The translations under genes and the position numbers were made by a program. A stretch of DNA of 64,000 nt, from NCBI RefSeq assembly GCF_023184515.1, contig NZ_JAAHBP010000003.1, positions 682,001 to 746,000 of the forward strand. The letters run 5' to 3'. Shown one piece after another: positions 8,580 through 17,390 of the stretch (position 1 is the stretch's first letter; every line of letters starts with the position of its first letter). The DNA is from Streptomyces sp. D2-8. GTDB lineage: Bacteria; Actinomycetota; Actinomycetes; Streptomycetales; Streptomycetaceae. A model generated the notes under the pieces. The model saw nothing but the letters and a program-made list of their open reading frames with translations. It searched no databases and was not told where the DNA came from.

Positions 8580-9556
8580 CGACCACCACCCCACCGGTCA
8601 CCCTCGACGACGTGCGCGACGCCGCAGCCCGGCTCAAGGGCGTCGCCCACCGCACGCCGGTGCTGCGCTCCCGCACCCTGGACGCGCTCGCCGGCGCCGA
8701 GATCTTCCTCAAGTGCGAGAACTTCCAGCGCGTGGGCGCCTTCAAGTTCCGCGGCGCCTACAACGCCGCCTCCCGCCTCACCCCCGAGCAGCTCTCCCGG
8801 GGCATCGCCGCCTACTCCTCCGGCAACCACGCCCAGGCCGTCGCTCTGGCCGCCCGCGAGCTGGGCACCACGGCCGTCATCGTCATGCCGGAGGACGCCC
8901 CGCCGTCGAAGCGGGCCGCCACCGCCGGCTACGGCGCCGAGATCGTCACGTACGACCGCTACACCGGCGACCGCGTCGCCGTCGCCGAGGCCCTCGCCGC
9001 CGAGCGCGGTCTCGCCCTCATCCCGCCGTACGAGCACCCGCACGTCATGGCCGGACAGGGCACGGCCGCTCTCGAACTGCTCGAAGAGACCGGGGAGCTG
9101 GGCGCGCTGCTGACACCGGTCGGCGGCGGCGGGCTGATGGCCGGCAGCGCGACCGCCGCCAAGGGCCTGTACCCCGGCATCCGGACCATCGGCGTCGAGC
9201 CGGAGGCCGGGGACGACACGAAGCGCTCGCTGGAGGCCGGCCGGCGCATCAGCGTCCCGGTCCCGCACACCATCGCCGACGGCCAGGCCCTGCACACTCC
9301 CGGAGAGCTGACCTTCTCGGTCAACCGGCGGCTCCTCGACGACGTCGTCCTGGTCACCGACGACGAGATCCGGGACGCGATGCGATTCGCCTTCGAACGC
9401 CTGAAGATCGTCGTCGAGCCGAGCGGCGCCACCCCGCTGGCCGCCCTGCTCACCGGCCGGACGGGCACCCTGCCGCGCCGGGTCGGCGTCGTCATCTCCG
9501 GCGGCAACATCGACGCCGGGCGCTTCGCCGAGCTCTGCGGCAGCGGCACCCCATGA
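8576..9556 (+). CDS. PLP-dependent threonine/hydroxyaspartate dehydratase
   Basis: A protein of 326 aa of the fold-type II PLP family. The Schiff-base lysine is K57 in VGAFKFRGAYN; the substrate loop SSGNHAQA and the phosphate-binding GGGGLMAGS follow, with SGGNID near the end. There is no C-terminal ACT domain, so it resembles catabolic threonine deaminase or threo-3-hydroxyaspartate ammonia-lyase rather than biosynthetic IlvA. It starts with GTG overlapping the regulator stop. The product would be a 2-oxo acid plus ammonia. The exact hydroxy-amino acid is undecided. Confidence 0.85.
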   Translation: MTTTTPPVTLDDVRDAAARLKGVAHRTPVLRSRTLDALAGAEIFLKCENFQRVGAFKFRGAYNAASRLTPEQLSRGIAAYSSGNHAQAVALAARELGTTAVIVMPEDAPPSKRAATAGYGAEIVTYDRYTGDRVAVAEALAAERGLALIPPYEHPHVMAGQGTAALELLEETGELGALLTPVGGGGLMAGSATAAKGLYPGIRTIGVEPEAGDDTKRSLEAGRRISVPVPHTIADGQALHTPGELTFSVNRRLLDDVVLVTDDEIRDAMRFAFERLKIVVEPSGATPLAALLTGRTGTLPRRVGVVISGGNIDAGRFAELCGSGTP

Positions 9557-9616
9557 ATGGCGCCGCCCACCGGACAGGCGGACGATGGAAGCACACCCTC
9601 ACCGAGGAGGAGCGTC

Positions 9617-9976
9617 ATGCTTGAAGTGAAGACGCTCGACAAGCCGGACGAGCGGCGCGACTACCCCCGAGGCCACCTGGAAGCCGTCCACATGAGCGGA
9701 CTGGACTTCGCCGTGGCCACCTTCGAACCGGGCTGGCGCTGGTCCGAGTCCGTGGCCCCGATCGCCGGGACGGACAGCTGTCAGTTCCACCACAACGGCT
9801 ATGTCGTCTCGGGCCGTATGCACATCCGCATGGACGACGGCGCGGAGAGCGAAGTGGGACCCGGCGACGTGTTCGTCTGCACACCCGGCCACGACGCGTG
9901 GGTCGCCGGCGACGAGCAGTGCGTGGTGTACGACTTCGCGGGCAGCATGGCCAAGGACTACGCCAAGAAGGACTAG
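9617..9976 (+). CDS. Small cupin-domain protein
   Basis: A protein of 119 aa with a single cupin barrel; the segment CQFHHNGYVVSGRMHI carries the His-rich first cupin motif, and GPGDVFVCTPGHDAWV the second. A strong GAGGAGGAG precedes the ATG. It lies 60 bp after the dehydratase in the same direction and may be co-transcribed. Such proteins bind a metal or small ligand; no function can be assigned. Confidence 0.8.
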   Translation: MLEVKTLDKPDERRDYPRGHLEAVHMSGLDFAVATFEPGWRWSESVAPIAGTDSCQFHHNGYVVSGRMHIRMDDGAESEVGPGDVFVCTPGHDAWVAGDEQCVVYDFAGSMAKDYAKKD

Positions 9977-9987
9977 GGGGCCGCGCG

Positions 9988-10965
9988 TCACACGGTGACC
10001 ACCACCTTCGCCCGGGCGTGTTCCACCTCCAGGTACCGGATCGCCTCGGCGGCCTCGCTGAGCGGATACGTCCGCTCGACGACCGGGGCGATCTTTCCGG
10101 ACTCGGCCAGTTCCCGCAGCGTCGCGAGATGCGCGCTGCTCTGCCGCGCCGAGACCTCCAGCAGCCGCTGGCCGCGCGCGAAGGGCGCCAGGACCCGCCG
10201 CTTGAGGAAAAGCCCCATCGGCCCCACCACGCTGCCGCCCTCGTACACCCCGCCGCCGGACAGGACGAGCGTCCCGGTGGGGGCCAGCACGCGCCGGAAC
10301 TCCCCGAGGGAGCGATTGCCCACCAGGTCCAGCACGACGTCGTACCGCTCCCCGCCCCGGGCGAAGTCCTCCCGCGTGTAGTCGATGACCCGGTCCGCGC
10401 CCAGTGAGCGGACCAGGTCCGCATTCCGCGTGCTGCACACGGCCGTCACGTCCGTGCCGTAGACCTTGCCGAGCTGGACGGCGAACGTGCCCACGCCGCC
10501 CGACGCCCCGTTCACCAGGACCGTCTGCCCCGGCTGCACGCGGGCGACGTCGCGCAGGGCCATGAGCGCGGTGTTCCCCGCCAGCGGTACCGCGGCGGCC
10601 TGCTCGAACGTGAGGTTGGCGGGCTTCGGGCCCACCTCGCCGGCCCGCGCGCACACGTACTCCGCGAACGCGCCGTCCGCCTCCCCGTACACCTCGTCAC
10701 CGGGCTCGAGTCCCGTGACCCCGGGGCCCAGCGCCTCGACACGGCCCGCGAAGTCCCGGCCCCGCACCGGCATCCTGGGCCTGCGCAGCCCCATCACACC
10801 GCGGCCGAGCAGCGGATCACCGCGCATGAAGTGCCAGTCGTAGGCGTTGACCGAGGCCGCGTGTACCCGTACCAGCACCTCACCGGCCGCCGGGGCCGGC
10901 CTGTCGACCTCCCGGAACTCCAGCGTGTCCGCCGAGCCGTACCGGTCCTGGACCACTGCCTTCAT
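9988..10965 (-). CDS. NAD(P)-dependent quinone-oxidoreductase-like MDR enzyme
   Basis: A protein of 325 aa of the medium-chain dehydrogenase/reductase superfamily. The GroES-like N-terminal domain (MKAVVQDRYGSADTLEFREV, ASVNAYDW) is followed by the Rossmann motif NGASGGVGTFAVQLG. The catalytic and structural zinc ligands of alcohol dehydrogenases are absent, so it belongs with zeta-crystallin-type reductases. GGAGGAGGT precedes the ATG. It converges on the cupin gene with an 11-bp gap. Substrate unknown. Confidence 0.85.
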   Translation of the reverse strand: MKAVVQDRYGSADTLEFREVDRPAPAAGEVLVRVHAASVNAYDWHFMRGDPLLGRGVMGLRRPRMPVRGRDFAGRVEALGPGVTGLEPGDEVYGEADGAFAEYVCARAGEVGPKPANLTFEQAAAVPLAGNTALMALRDVARVQPGQTVLVNGASGGVGTFAVQLGKVYGTDVTAVCSTRNADLVRSLGADRVIDYTREDFARGGERYDVVLDLVGNRSLGEFRRVLAPTGTLVLSGGGVYEGGSVVGPMGLFLKRRVLAPFARGQRLLEVSARQSSAHLATLRELAESGKIAPVVERTYPLSEAAEAIRYLEVEHARAKVVVTV

Positions 10966-11093
10966 GAGACCTCCTCCGCTCCCGGCGAGCGTAGGCAGAC
11001 CCCCGCGTGCGGACCATCGGGGACGAACCCTGATTTTCTCCGGAGGCCGGATGTCGTTTCCCCGGACAACGACCCTCCTCCCATCCCCTCCGC

Positions 11094-11122
11094 TTGCTCT
11101 CGGAAACCGATCGGTTTACGCT
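11094..11122 (+). promoter_or_regulatory. Promoter of the SDR gene
   Basis: TTGCTC (11094-11099), a 17-bp spacer and TACGCT (11117-11122) form a plausible housekeeping promoter. The first copy of the TetR-type palindrome lies in the spacer, and the second lies just past the expected start point, which is the layout of a repressed promoter. Confidence 0.6.
11104..11117. promoter_or_regulatory. TetR-type operator copy 1
   Basis: AAACCGATCGGTTT, a perfect 14-bp palindrome between the -35 and -10 boxes of the SDR promoter. The same palindrome recurs at 11135 and, 3 kb away, before tetR at 14242. Confidence 0.75.
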
Positions 11123-11134
11123 TCCCGGCATCGG

Positions 11135-11148
11135 AAACCGATCGGTTT
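11135..11148. promoter_or_regulatory. TetR-type operator copy 2
   Basis: Second AAACCGATCGGTTT, start-to-start 31 bp from copy 1. Here the palindrome extends to 18 bp, GGAAACCGATCGGTTTCC. It lies about 12 bp after the -10 box, within the expected 5' leader of the SDR mRNA. Confidence 0.75.
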
Positions 11149-11177
11149 CCATGCTGAGAAGGAATGAGGGAGACCCC

Positions 11178-11882
11178 ATGACCGCCATCGAAGGTTCCGT
11201 TGCCGTGGTCACCGGCGGCAGCCGCGGTATCGGCCGGGCGCTGGTCGCGGCGCTGTACGAGCGGGGCGCGCGGAAGGTGTACGCCACCGCCCGCGACCCG
11301 CGCACCGTCACGCACCCCGACGCCGTACCGCTGGCTCTGGAGGTGACCGACCCGGCGTCCGTCGCCGCGGCGGCCGAGCAGGCGCAGGACGTCACCCTGC
11401 TGATCAACAACGCCGGTGCGTCGGTGAACGCGAACTTCCTCGACTCGCCCGTCGAGGACGTGCGGCGCGAGTTCGAGACCAACTTCTACGGGCCGCTCCT
11501 GGTGACCCGGGCCTTCGTCCCCGTCATCGAGCGCAACGGCGGCGGCCACATCCTCAACGTCCACTCCGTGCTGTCCTGGATCGGCCTCGCCGGCTCCTAC
11601 AGCGCCTCCAAGGCCGCCTTCTGGTCGCAGACCAACTCCCTGCGCCTGGACCTGAAGCCGCGCGGGATCGACGTCACCGGCCTCCATGTCGGTTACGTCG
11701 ACACGGACATGACCGTCGGGGTCGACGCCCCCAAGTCCACGGCCGACTCGGTCGCGGCGCAGGCCCTCGACGGCATCGCCTCCGGTGCCTACGAGGTCCT
11801 GGCCGACGACATCTCCCGGCAGGTCAAGGCCGGGCTGGCGGCCGACCCGGCCGCCCTCTACCCGCAGCTCACCGCCGCCTGA
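11178..11882 (+). CDS. Short-chain dehydrogenase/reductase, TetR-controlled
   Basis: A protein of 234 aa of the classical SDR family: cofactor motif TGGSRGIGR at the N-terminus, NNAG in LLINNAGAS, and the catalytic pair YSASKAA. GAGGGAG precedes the ATG. Two copies of a perfect palindrome also found before tetR at 14242 flank its promoter, so this gene is the likely main target of that repressor. Its stop codon abuts the stop of the convergent VWA gene (TGATCA), leaving no room for a terminator. The natural substrate is unknown. Confidence 0.88.
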   Translation: MTAIEGSVAVVTGGSRGIGRALVAALYERGARKVYATARDPRTVTHPDAVPLALEVTDPASVAAAAEQAQDVTLLINNAGASVNANFLDSPVEDVRREFETNFYGPLLVTRAFVPVIERNGGGHILNVHSVLSWIGLAGSYSASKAAFWSQTNSLRLDLKPRGIDVTGLHVGYVDTDMTVGVDAPKSTADSVAAQALDGIASGAYEVLADDISRQVKAGLAADPAALYPQLTAA

Positions 11883-13241
11883 TCACACGGGCAGCAGCCG
11901 GGCCACCAGCGCGCTCAACTGCCGGGCGTTGCGGCACTCGTGCATCTCGACCAGCTCGGCGTAGGCGGGCGCGACGGAGTCGCCCGTGCCCCAGCGGGAG
12001 CGCTGCTCGGGGTTCAGCCAGTGGACGCGGCGGGCGCGTTCGGCGATCTGCCGCACGGCGGGCAGGTTCGGATCGCTCCGGTTCGTGCGGGCGTCACCGA
12101 GGACGAACACGGTCGTGCGCGAACCGGCCGCGTCCGCGTACCGCTCGGCGAACTCGCCCAGCGCCATGCCGTAGTCACTGCTGCCGTGATAGCCCGTGAC
12201 CGCCGCCTCCGCCTGGATACGGGCGCCCAGCGCCTCCGGGTCCGCCCTGCCGTGCTCCAGCAGCCCGGTCACCTCGTCGATCCGGTTGACGAAGGCGAAC
12301 ACGCGCACCTTGCTGAACTGGTCGTGCAGCGCCTGCACCAGCAGCATCGTGAAGTCGGAGAAGCCGGAGACCGACCCCGACACATCGCACAGCAGCACCA
12401 GTTCGGGGCGGGCGGGACGCCGTCTGCGCAGCACCGGCTTCATCGGCACCCCGCCCGTCGACAGCGAACCGCGCAGGGTCCGCCGCAGATCGATCGTCCC
12501 CCGGGAGGCGCGCCGCCGCCGGGCCGCCAGCCGGGTCGCGAGCTTGCGGGCCAGTGGCTGAACCGTCCTGCGCAGCTCGGCCAGCCGGTCCTGCCCCGCG
12601 AACAGGAAGTCGACCCGGTCGGCCGTCGGGGCCACCGCCCGCCGGGCGATCTCGTCCCGGCCGCGCCGCTCGGCGACCCGCCGCCGCGCCTCCGCGGCCA
12701 CCAGAGCGCGGAAGGTGTCGATGCGCCGCCGGATCTCGTCCTCCAGCAGCCGGTCCGCGAACCCTGAACTTCCGCCCTGCCCCCGGACGTTGTCCCGCAC
12801 CCGGGCCAGCAACGTCTGCGGCCGCAGCCGTTCGAGCGCCTGGTACGACGACCAGCCGTCCGACTCCGGCGAGGAACCGTAGCCACCGAAACCGTCGACC
12901 GCCTCGACCGCCAGCCGGCCCAGCATCCCCTGGTCGTCGGCCGCCAGGGCGTCGGCCAGGCGGTTCCGCAGGTCCTCCCGCCCCGCCGCCCGCTGCTCCG
13001 GTCCGCCGACACCGCGCGGGAAGTAGAGGTCGAAGACCGGGTCGAACACCTGGCGTTGGCCGGGCCCGTGCAGCAGCGTCGCCGCGAGACCCTCGCGCAG
13101 CAGTTCCCGGTCCGCGAGGCCGAGTTCCCCGACCGCCCGCCCCGCGTCGACCGTCTCGCCGGTACCGATCCGCACGCCGTGCGCGCGCAACGCCCCGACG
13201 AGCGACGTCAGCCGCTCGGCGACGCCCGCCGGCGTCGTCAC
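11883..13241 (-). CDS. VWA-domain (CoxE-like) protein
   Basis: A protein of 452 aa. The C-terminal half is a von Willebrand factor A domain with the MIDAS motif in LLCDVSGSVSGFSDF; the N-terminal half (LREGLAATLLHGPGQR, DPVFDLYFPRG) is typical of CoxE-like partners of MoxR ATPases. The GTG start overlaps the moxR stop (GTGA), so the pair is translationally coupled. MoxR-VWA pairs act as chaperones that insert cofactors or remodel complexes; no client enzyme such as a CO dehydrogenase or methanol dehydrogenase is visible nearby. Confidence 0.87.
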   Translation of the reverse strand: MTTPAGVAERLTSLVGALRAHGVRIGTGETVDAGRAVGELGLADRELLREGLAATLLHGPGQRQVFDPVFDLYFPRGVGGPEQRAAGREDLRNRLADALAADDQGMLGRLAVEAVDGFGGYGSSPESDGWSSYQALERLRPQTLLARVRDNVRGQGGSSGFADRLLEDEIRRRIDTFRALVAAEARRRVAERRGRDEIARRAVAPTADRVDFLFAGQDRLAELRRTVQPLARKLATRLAARRRRASRGTIDLRRTLRGSLSTGGVPMKPVLRRRRPARPELVLLCDVSGSVSGFSDFTMLLVQALHDQFSKVRVFAFVNRIDEVTGLLEHGRADPEALGARIQAEAAVTGYHGSSDYGMALGEFAERYADAAGSRTTVFVLGDARTNRSDPNLPAVRQIAERARRVHWLNPEQRSRWGTGDSVAPAYAELVEMHECRNARQLSALVARLLPV

Positions 13242-14095
13242 AGGGCGTCCAGGTCGAGCTTGGCGGACGCCTTGAGGACGTCGTCCTGGTGCTTGAGGAG
13301 CACCCCGAGCGTGGCCCGCACGACCGTCTCGTCCAGCGAGCCGGCGCCGAGCGTGAGCAGGGTGTGCGCCCAGTCGACCGTCTCGGCGACCGACGGCACC
13401 TTGCGCAGGTCCATCGCCCGCAGCGCGCCCACGACCCGGACGACCGAGCGCGCCAGCGCCTCGTCGAGGCCCGGCACCTTCAGCCGTACGATCCGGCGCT
13501 CCAACTCCTCGTCCGGGAAGCCGATGTGCAGGAAGAGACAGCGGCGGCGCAGTGCCTCGGACAGTTCGCGGCTCGCGTTGGAAGTGAGGACGACGAAGGG
13601 GCGGCGCGTCGCCGTGATGGTGCCGAGCTCCGGGACGGTCACCTGGAAGTCGCTGAGCACCTCCAGCAGCAGGCCCTCCACCTCGACGTCCGCCTTGTCG
13701 GTCTCGTCGATCAGCAGCACCTTCGGGTCGTCGCCCCGGATGGCCGTCAGCAGCGGCCGGGTGAGCAGGAACTCCTCGCTGAAGATGTCCGTACGGGCCT
13801 CGTCCCACGTCTCGTCGCGGCCCGCGCTGATGCGCAGGAGCTGCTTGGCGTGGTTCCACTCGTACAGGGCGCGGGACTCGTCGACCCCCTCGTAGCACTG
13901 GAGGCGGACGAGCCGTGCGCCGGCGACCTCGGCGACGGCCTTGGCGAGCTCCGTCTTGCCGACGCCGGCCGGGCCCTCCACCAGGAGCGGCTTGCCGAGG
14001 CGGTCGGCGAGGAAGACGGTCGTGGCGACGGCGGGCGAGGCGAGGTAGCCGGTCTCGGCGAGGCGTGCGGAGACGTCGTCGACGGATGTGAACAA
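13238..14095 (-). CDS. MoxR-family AAA+ ATPase
   Basis: A protein of 285 aa with Walker A EGPAGVGKTEL, Walker B VLLIDETDKAD, and the arginine-finger region NASRELSEALRRRC. The start codon is TTG at 14095, with GGAGG 6 nt upstream; no ATG or GTG in frame fits as well. It pairs with the VWA gene that overlaps it. The 146-bp gap to the divergent tetR holds that gene's operator, so tetR could influence this operon too. Confidence 0.88.
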   Translation of the reverse strand: MFTSVDDVSARLAETGYLASPAVATTVFLADRLGKPLLVEGPAGVGKTELAKAVAEVAGARLVRLQCYEGVDESRALYEWNHAKQLLRISAGRDETWDEARTDIFSEEFLLTRPLLTAIRGDDPKVLLIDETDKADVEVEGLLLEVLSDFQVTVPELGTITATRRPFVVLTSNASRELSEALRRRCLFLHIGFPDEELERRIVRLKVPGLDEALARSVVRVVGALRAMDLRKVPSVAETVDWAHTLLTLGAGSLDETVVRATLGVLLKHQDDVLKASAKLDLDAL

Positions 14096-14194
14096 CGGGG
14101 CCTCCGGGTCGGCGGCGACAGACGGACGGACAGGGCACTATCTAAGCGCTTGTTCACTCACGCTGTCACGGGGTTCCTGTGCGGGCGGGCGGCA

Positions 14195-14208
14195 AAACCG
14201 ATCGGTTT
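14195..14208. promoter_or_regulatory. TetR-type operator copy 3 (autoregulatory)
   Basis: AAACCGATCGGTTT again, here 34 bp before the tetR start and overlapping the -35 region that fits its TACTCT -10 box (14229-14234). Identity with the two copies at the SDR promoter 3 kb away points to one repressor acting on both. Confidence 0.75.
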
Positions 14209-14241
14209 CCCCGGGGCTCGTGACGGGGTACTCTCGCCCGT

Positions 14242-14811
14242 ATGGGCACAACCGACAAGGCGTCCACCAGGGACCGGCTCCTCGACGCGGCGGCCGAGCT
14301 GTTCTACCGCGAGGGCGTCTCCCTCGGTGTCGAGACGCTGTGCCGGAGCGCCGGGGTCTCGAAGCGGTCCATGTACCAGCTCTTCGCGAGCAAGGACGAG
14401 GTCCTCGCGGCGAGCCTGGCCCGGCGGCTTCCGGTGTACGAGGAGCGGCTGGCGCCCGGTCCGCAGGAGGCCGGCACCCCACGCGAGCGGATCCTGCACG
14501 TCTTCGAGCGGCTGGAGAAGGTCTCGGCCGAGCCCGCCTACCGGGGCTGCCCCTATCTCGCCGCGCTGGTCGAGCTGAAGGATCCCGAGCACCCGGCGAG
14601 TGCCGTCGCCCGCGGGGCGAAGGAGTGGCTGCTGGGCTTCTTCCGTACGCGGGCCGAGGAGGGCGGGGCGCGGGATGCGGAGCTGCTCGCCCGTCAGCTG
14701 ATGCTGGTCTTCGACGGGGCCAGCGCCCGGGCCGGCGCCGGGATCGAGACGCTGGACGGCCTGACCACGACGACCGTGACCGCGCTGCTGGACGCCTCCG
14801 GCACGCGATGA
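14242..14811 (+). CDS. TetR-family repressor
   Basis: A protein of 189 aa. Helix-turn-helix at residues about 25-50 (VETLCRSAGVSKRSMYQLF), followed by a helical ligand domain with the GCPYLAALVELKD segment. There is no Shine-Dalgarno sequence; TACTCT ends 7 nt before the ATG, so the mRNA is probably leaderless. The palindrome at 14195 overlaps the -35 position, and two identical copies sit at the SDR promoter (11104, 11135). It therefore probably represses itself and the SDR gene, with release by an unknown small ligand. Confidence 0.88.
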   Translation: MGTTDKASTRDRLLDAAAELFYREGVSLGVETLCRSAGVSKRSMYQLFASKDEVLAASLARRLPVYEERLAPGPQEAGTPRERILHVFERLEKVSAEPAYRGCPYLAALVELKDPEHPASAVARGAKEWLLGFFRTRAEEGGARDAELLARQLMLVFDGASARAGAGIETLDGLTTTTVTALLDASGTR

Positions 14812-14860
14812 GGCCGGCCGCCGAAACGGCCGCCCTGCGACGCCCCGGAGCGGAACCGAA

Positions 14861-15265
14861 CGCGGCTGGGGGCGCGTGCAGAACATCGCCGGCGACTCGG
14901 CGGTCGTCGTCCCCGCCGAGATGATCCACTACGGCATGTCCAAGACCGCCCTGCTCGAGGTGAGCCGGGGCTTCGCCAAGCAGGCGGCCGGCACCGGCGT
15001 CACGGTGAACTCGGTCATCGCCGGACCGACCCACACCGCCGGCGTCGAGGACTTCGTCCGCCGGCTCGTCGACCGCGACCTGCCCTGGGACGAGGCCCGG
15101 CGCGCCTTCATGCGGCAGCACCGGCCGCAGTCGCTGCTCCAGCGGCTGATCGAGCCGCAGGAGATCGCCCACATGGTCGTCTACCTCGCCTCCGACCAGG
15201 CCTCGGCGACCACGGGCGGCGCCCTGCGGGTCGACGGCGGCTACGTCGGCTCGGATCCTGCCCCG
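14861..15265 (+). pseudogene. 5'-truncated SDR gene remnant
   Basis: In one frame this stretch encodes only the C-terminal half of a short-chain dehydrogenase: GWGRVQNIAGDSAVV, the catalytic YGMSKTALLEVSRG, VNSVIAGPTHTAGV, and the terminal GGALRVDGGYVG. The cofactor-binding N-terminus (TGxxxGIG) and NNAG are absent, and no start with a ribosome-binding site exists. The expected stop after GGYV is missing, and the frame runs into lutC antisense. It follows tetR by about 50 bp. It is most simply a gene relic left by a deletion. A short expressed protein from GTG 14876 is possible but unlikely to be an enzyme. Confidence 0.75.
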
Positions 15266-15267
15266 AG

Positions 15268-15915
15268 TCAGGCGCCGCCCACCAGGACCACCTCCAGGGT
15301 GCGCGGACCGTGCACCCCCTCGACCCGGTCCAGTTCGATGTCACTGGTCGCCGACGGCCCGGAGATCCACGTCAACGGGCGCGCCGGGTCGAGGCGTTCG
15401 AATCCCTGTGGCACGGAGGAGACCACCTGGTCCGGCACCCGTACGACGCAGATGTGGTGGTCGGGGACGAGGGTGATGCGGCGACGGCCCTGGTCGGGTG
15501 CACCGTCCAGCACGATGGTGCCGGTCTCGGCGATCGCGACCGCACAGGCCGTCACCACGCTGTCCACCAGGTCGAGTTCGCCCGGAGTGCTCTCCGCCCG
15601 GTCCGTCACCCGCGGGACACCGGTCGCCGCCAGCCACCCCTCGTCCAGCCCGGGCGGCACCAGCACCGAAGCCGCCCCGCGCTTCTCCAGCAGCCCCGCG
15701 ATCAGACCGGCCAGCCCGCCGGTGTCCGTGCGGTGCACGATCGCCCGGTAGTCCGCCAGGTTCTCGGCGAGCAGATCCACCGTCTCCGCGGCACTCCGCT
15801 CCCCGTGCTCGCGCACATAGTCACGCGACACCGCCTGCTCGTACGGCGCGTCGTCCCGCGGTACGTCCGCCAGAGCGCGCCGCACCCGCCCCAGGATGCG
15901 TTCCCTGCTGTTCAC
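15268..15915 (-). CDS. lutC: Lactate utilization protein C (LUD domain)
   Basis: A protein of 215 aa with a LUD domain (TACAVAIAETGTIVLDG, LVPDHHICVV, WISGPSATSDIELDRVEGVH), the standard LutC pattern. GTG start overlaps the lutB stop (GTGA). It is the third subunit of the LutABC/LldEFG system, which oxidises L-lactate to pyruvate with iron-sulfur clusters. Last gene of the minus-strand lut operon. Confidence 0.9.
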   Translation of the reverse strand: MNSRERILGRVRRALADVPRDDAPYEQAVSRDYVREHGERSAAETVDLLAENLADYRAIVHRTDTGGLAGLIAGLLEKRGAASVLVPPGLDEGWLAATGVPRVTDRAESTPGELDLVDSVVTACAVAIAETGTIVLDGAPDQGRRRITLVPDHHICVVRVPDQVVSSVPQGFERLDPARPLTWISGPSATSDIELDRVEGVHGPRTLEVVLVGGA

Positions 15916-17390
15916 TGGGCCCCGTCCTTCCCGCTGCGCGTGCGCTGCCACCAGTCCCGGAACGGCTCGGCGGGCACCGGCGGCAGATCCCGGGTCCCGC
16001 TCCAGGCCCGGCCGGGCCCGGGCAGCGTACGAGGATGGAAGCGACGCGTCCGGGAGGCGGCGCGCTGGCCGGTGCGCAGCGCGCCCGGGTGCGTGAACGC
16101 CCAGCGTGCCGCGCGCATCGCCGCCCGCTCGGCGGCATGCCCCTTGGCGGGCCGCAGCACCACCTTGTTGCCCTCCCGCGTGACCTCGCCGCCCTGTACG
16201 ACCCGCTCCCGCAGGTGCACCAGCACCTCGGGGATGTCGATGGCGACCGGGCACACCTCGTAGCACGCCCCGCACAGCGAGGACGCGTACGGCAGCGACG
16301 CGTCGATCTCGCTGCCCGTGCCCCGCAGTTGGGGACTGAGGATCGCGCCGATCGGCCCCGGGTACACCGAGCCGTACGCGTGGCCGCCGGCCCGCTCGTA
16401 CACCGGGCACACGTTGAGACACGCCGAGCAGCGGATGCAGCGCAGCGCCTGCCGGCCGACCTCGTCGGCGAGGGTGTCGGTGCGGCCGTTGTCCAGCAGC
16501 ACCAGATGGAAGGTGCCCGGCCCGTCCTGGTCGGTCGTGCCGGTCCAGGTGGACGTGTACGGGTTCATGCGCTCGGCCGTCGAGGAACGGGGGAGGGTCT
16601 GCAGGAACACCTCCAGGTCCCGCCACGTCGGCACGATCTTCTCGATGCCGACGACCGAGATCAGCGTCTCCGGCAGGGTCAGGCACATCCGGCCGTTGCC
16701 CTCGGACTCGACGACCACCAAAGTGCCCGTCTCAGCGACCATGAAGTTGGCGCCGGAGATGCCGACCTTGGCCCGCAGGAACTTCTCCCGCAGGTGCAGG
16801 CGGGCGGCCTCGGCGAGTTCGGCCGGTGTGTCCGTCAGGCCTTCGGGAGCGGGGCGGCCCCACTCGCTCATCTCCCGGGCGAAGATGTCCCGGATCTCGC
16901 CCCGGTTGCGGTGGATGGCCGGGACGAGGATGTGCGAGGGGCGGTCCTTGCCCAACTGCACGATCAGCTCGGCGAGATCGGTCTCGAAGGCGTGGATGCC
17001 CTCGGCCTCCAGCGCCTCGTTGAGCCCGATCTCCTGCGTGGCCATCGACTTGACCTTGACGACCTCGGACTCGCCGGTCATCTTCACGAGCTGGGTGACG
17101 ATCTCGTTGGCCTCGTCCGCGTCGGCGGCCCAGTGCACGACGCCGCCCGCGGCCGTGACCGACTCCTCCAACTGCACGAGGTAGCGGTCGAGATGGCGCA
17201 GGGTGTGGTCCTTGATCCGCTTGCCCGCCTCGCGCAGCTCGGCCCAGTCGGACACCTCCGCGACGGCGTTGGCCCGCTTGGCGCGGATGGTGTGGGTGGC
17301 GTGCCGCAGATTGCCACGCAGGGTCGCGTTCCCCACGGCCTCCCGCGCGGCCTCCGGAAACGCCGGCATGCCGAGATACGTCCCGCTCAT
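15912..17390 (-). CDS. lutB: Lactate utilization iron-sulfur protein B
   Basis: A protein of 492 aa. An N-terminal LUD domain (about 70-310, with TQEIGLNEALEAEGI and MVAETGTLVVVE) is followed by two 4Fe-4S ferredoxin-like motifs, CIRCSACLNVCPVYE and LCGACYEVCPVAIDIPE, and a C-terminal tail. The ATG overlaps the lutA stop (ATGA). Subunit of L-lactate oxidase LutABC. In this genome the lut genes follow the rhamnose genes, whose aldolase/dehydrogenase makes lactate, so their roles join up. Confidence 0.93.
   Translation of the reverse strand: MSGTYLGMPAFPEAAREAVGNATLRGNLRHATHTIRAKRANAVAEVSDWAELREAGKRIKDHTLRHLDRYLVQLEESVTAAGGVVHWAADADEANEIVTQLVKMTGESEVVKVKSMATQEIGLNEALEAEGIHAFETDLAELIVQLGKDRPSHILVPAIHRNRGEIRDIFAREMSEWGRPAPEGLTDTPAELAEAARLHLREKFLRAKVGISGANFMVAETGTLVVVESEGNGRMCLTLPETLISVVGIEKIVPTWRDLEVFLQTLPRSSTAERMNPYTSTWTGTTDQDGPGTFHLVLLDNGRTDTLADEVGRQALRCIRCSACLNVCPVYERAGGHAYGSVYPGPIGAILSPQLRGTGSEIDASLPYASSLCGACYEVCPVAIDIPEVLVHLRERVVQGGEVTREGNKVVLRPAKGHAAERAAMRAARWAFTHPGALRTGQRAASRTRRFHPRTLPGPGRAWSGTRDLPPVPAEPFRDWWQRTRSGKDGAQ

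Noticed and set aside
11883..14095. MoxR-VWA pair as part of a phage-defence system
   Set aside because: Both proteins match the CoxD/CoxE-like chaperone type. There is no effector, nuclease or protease fusion beside them, so a defence role has no support here.
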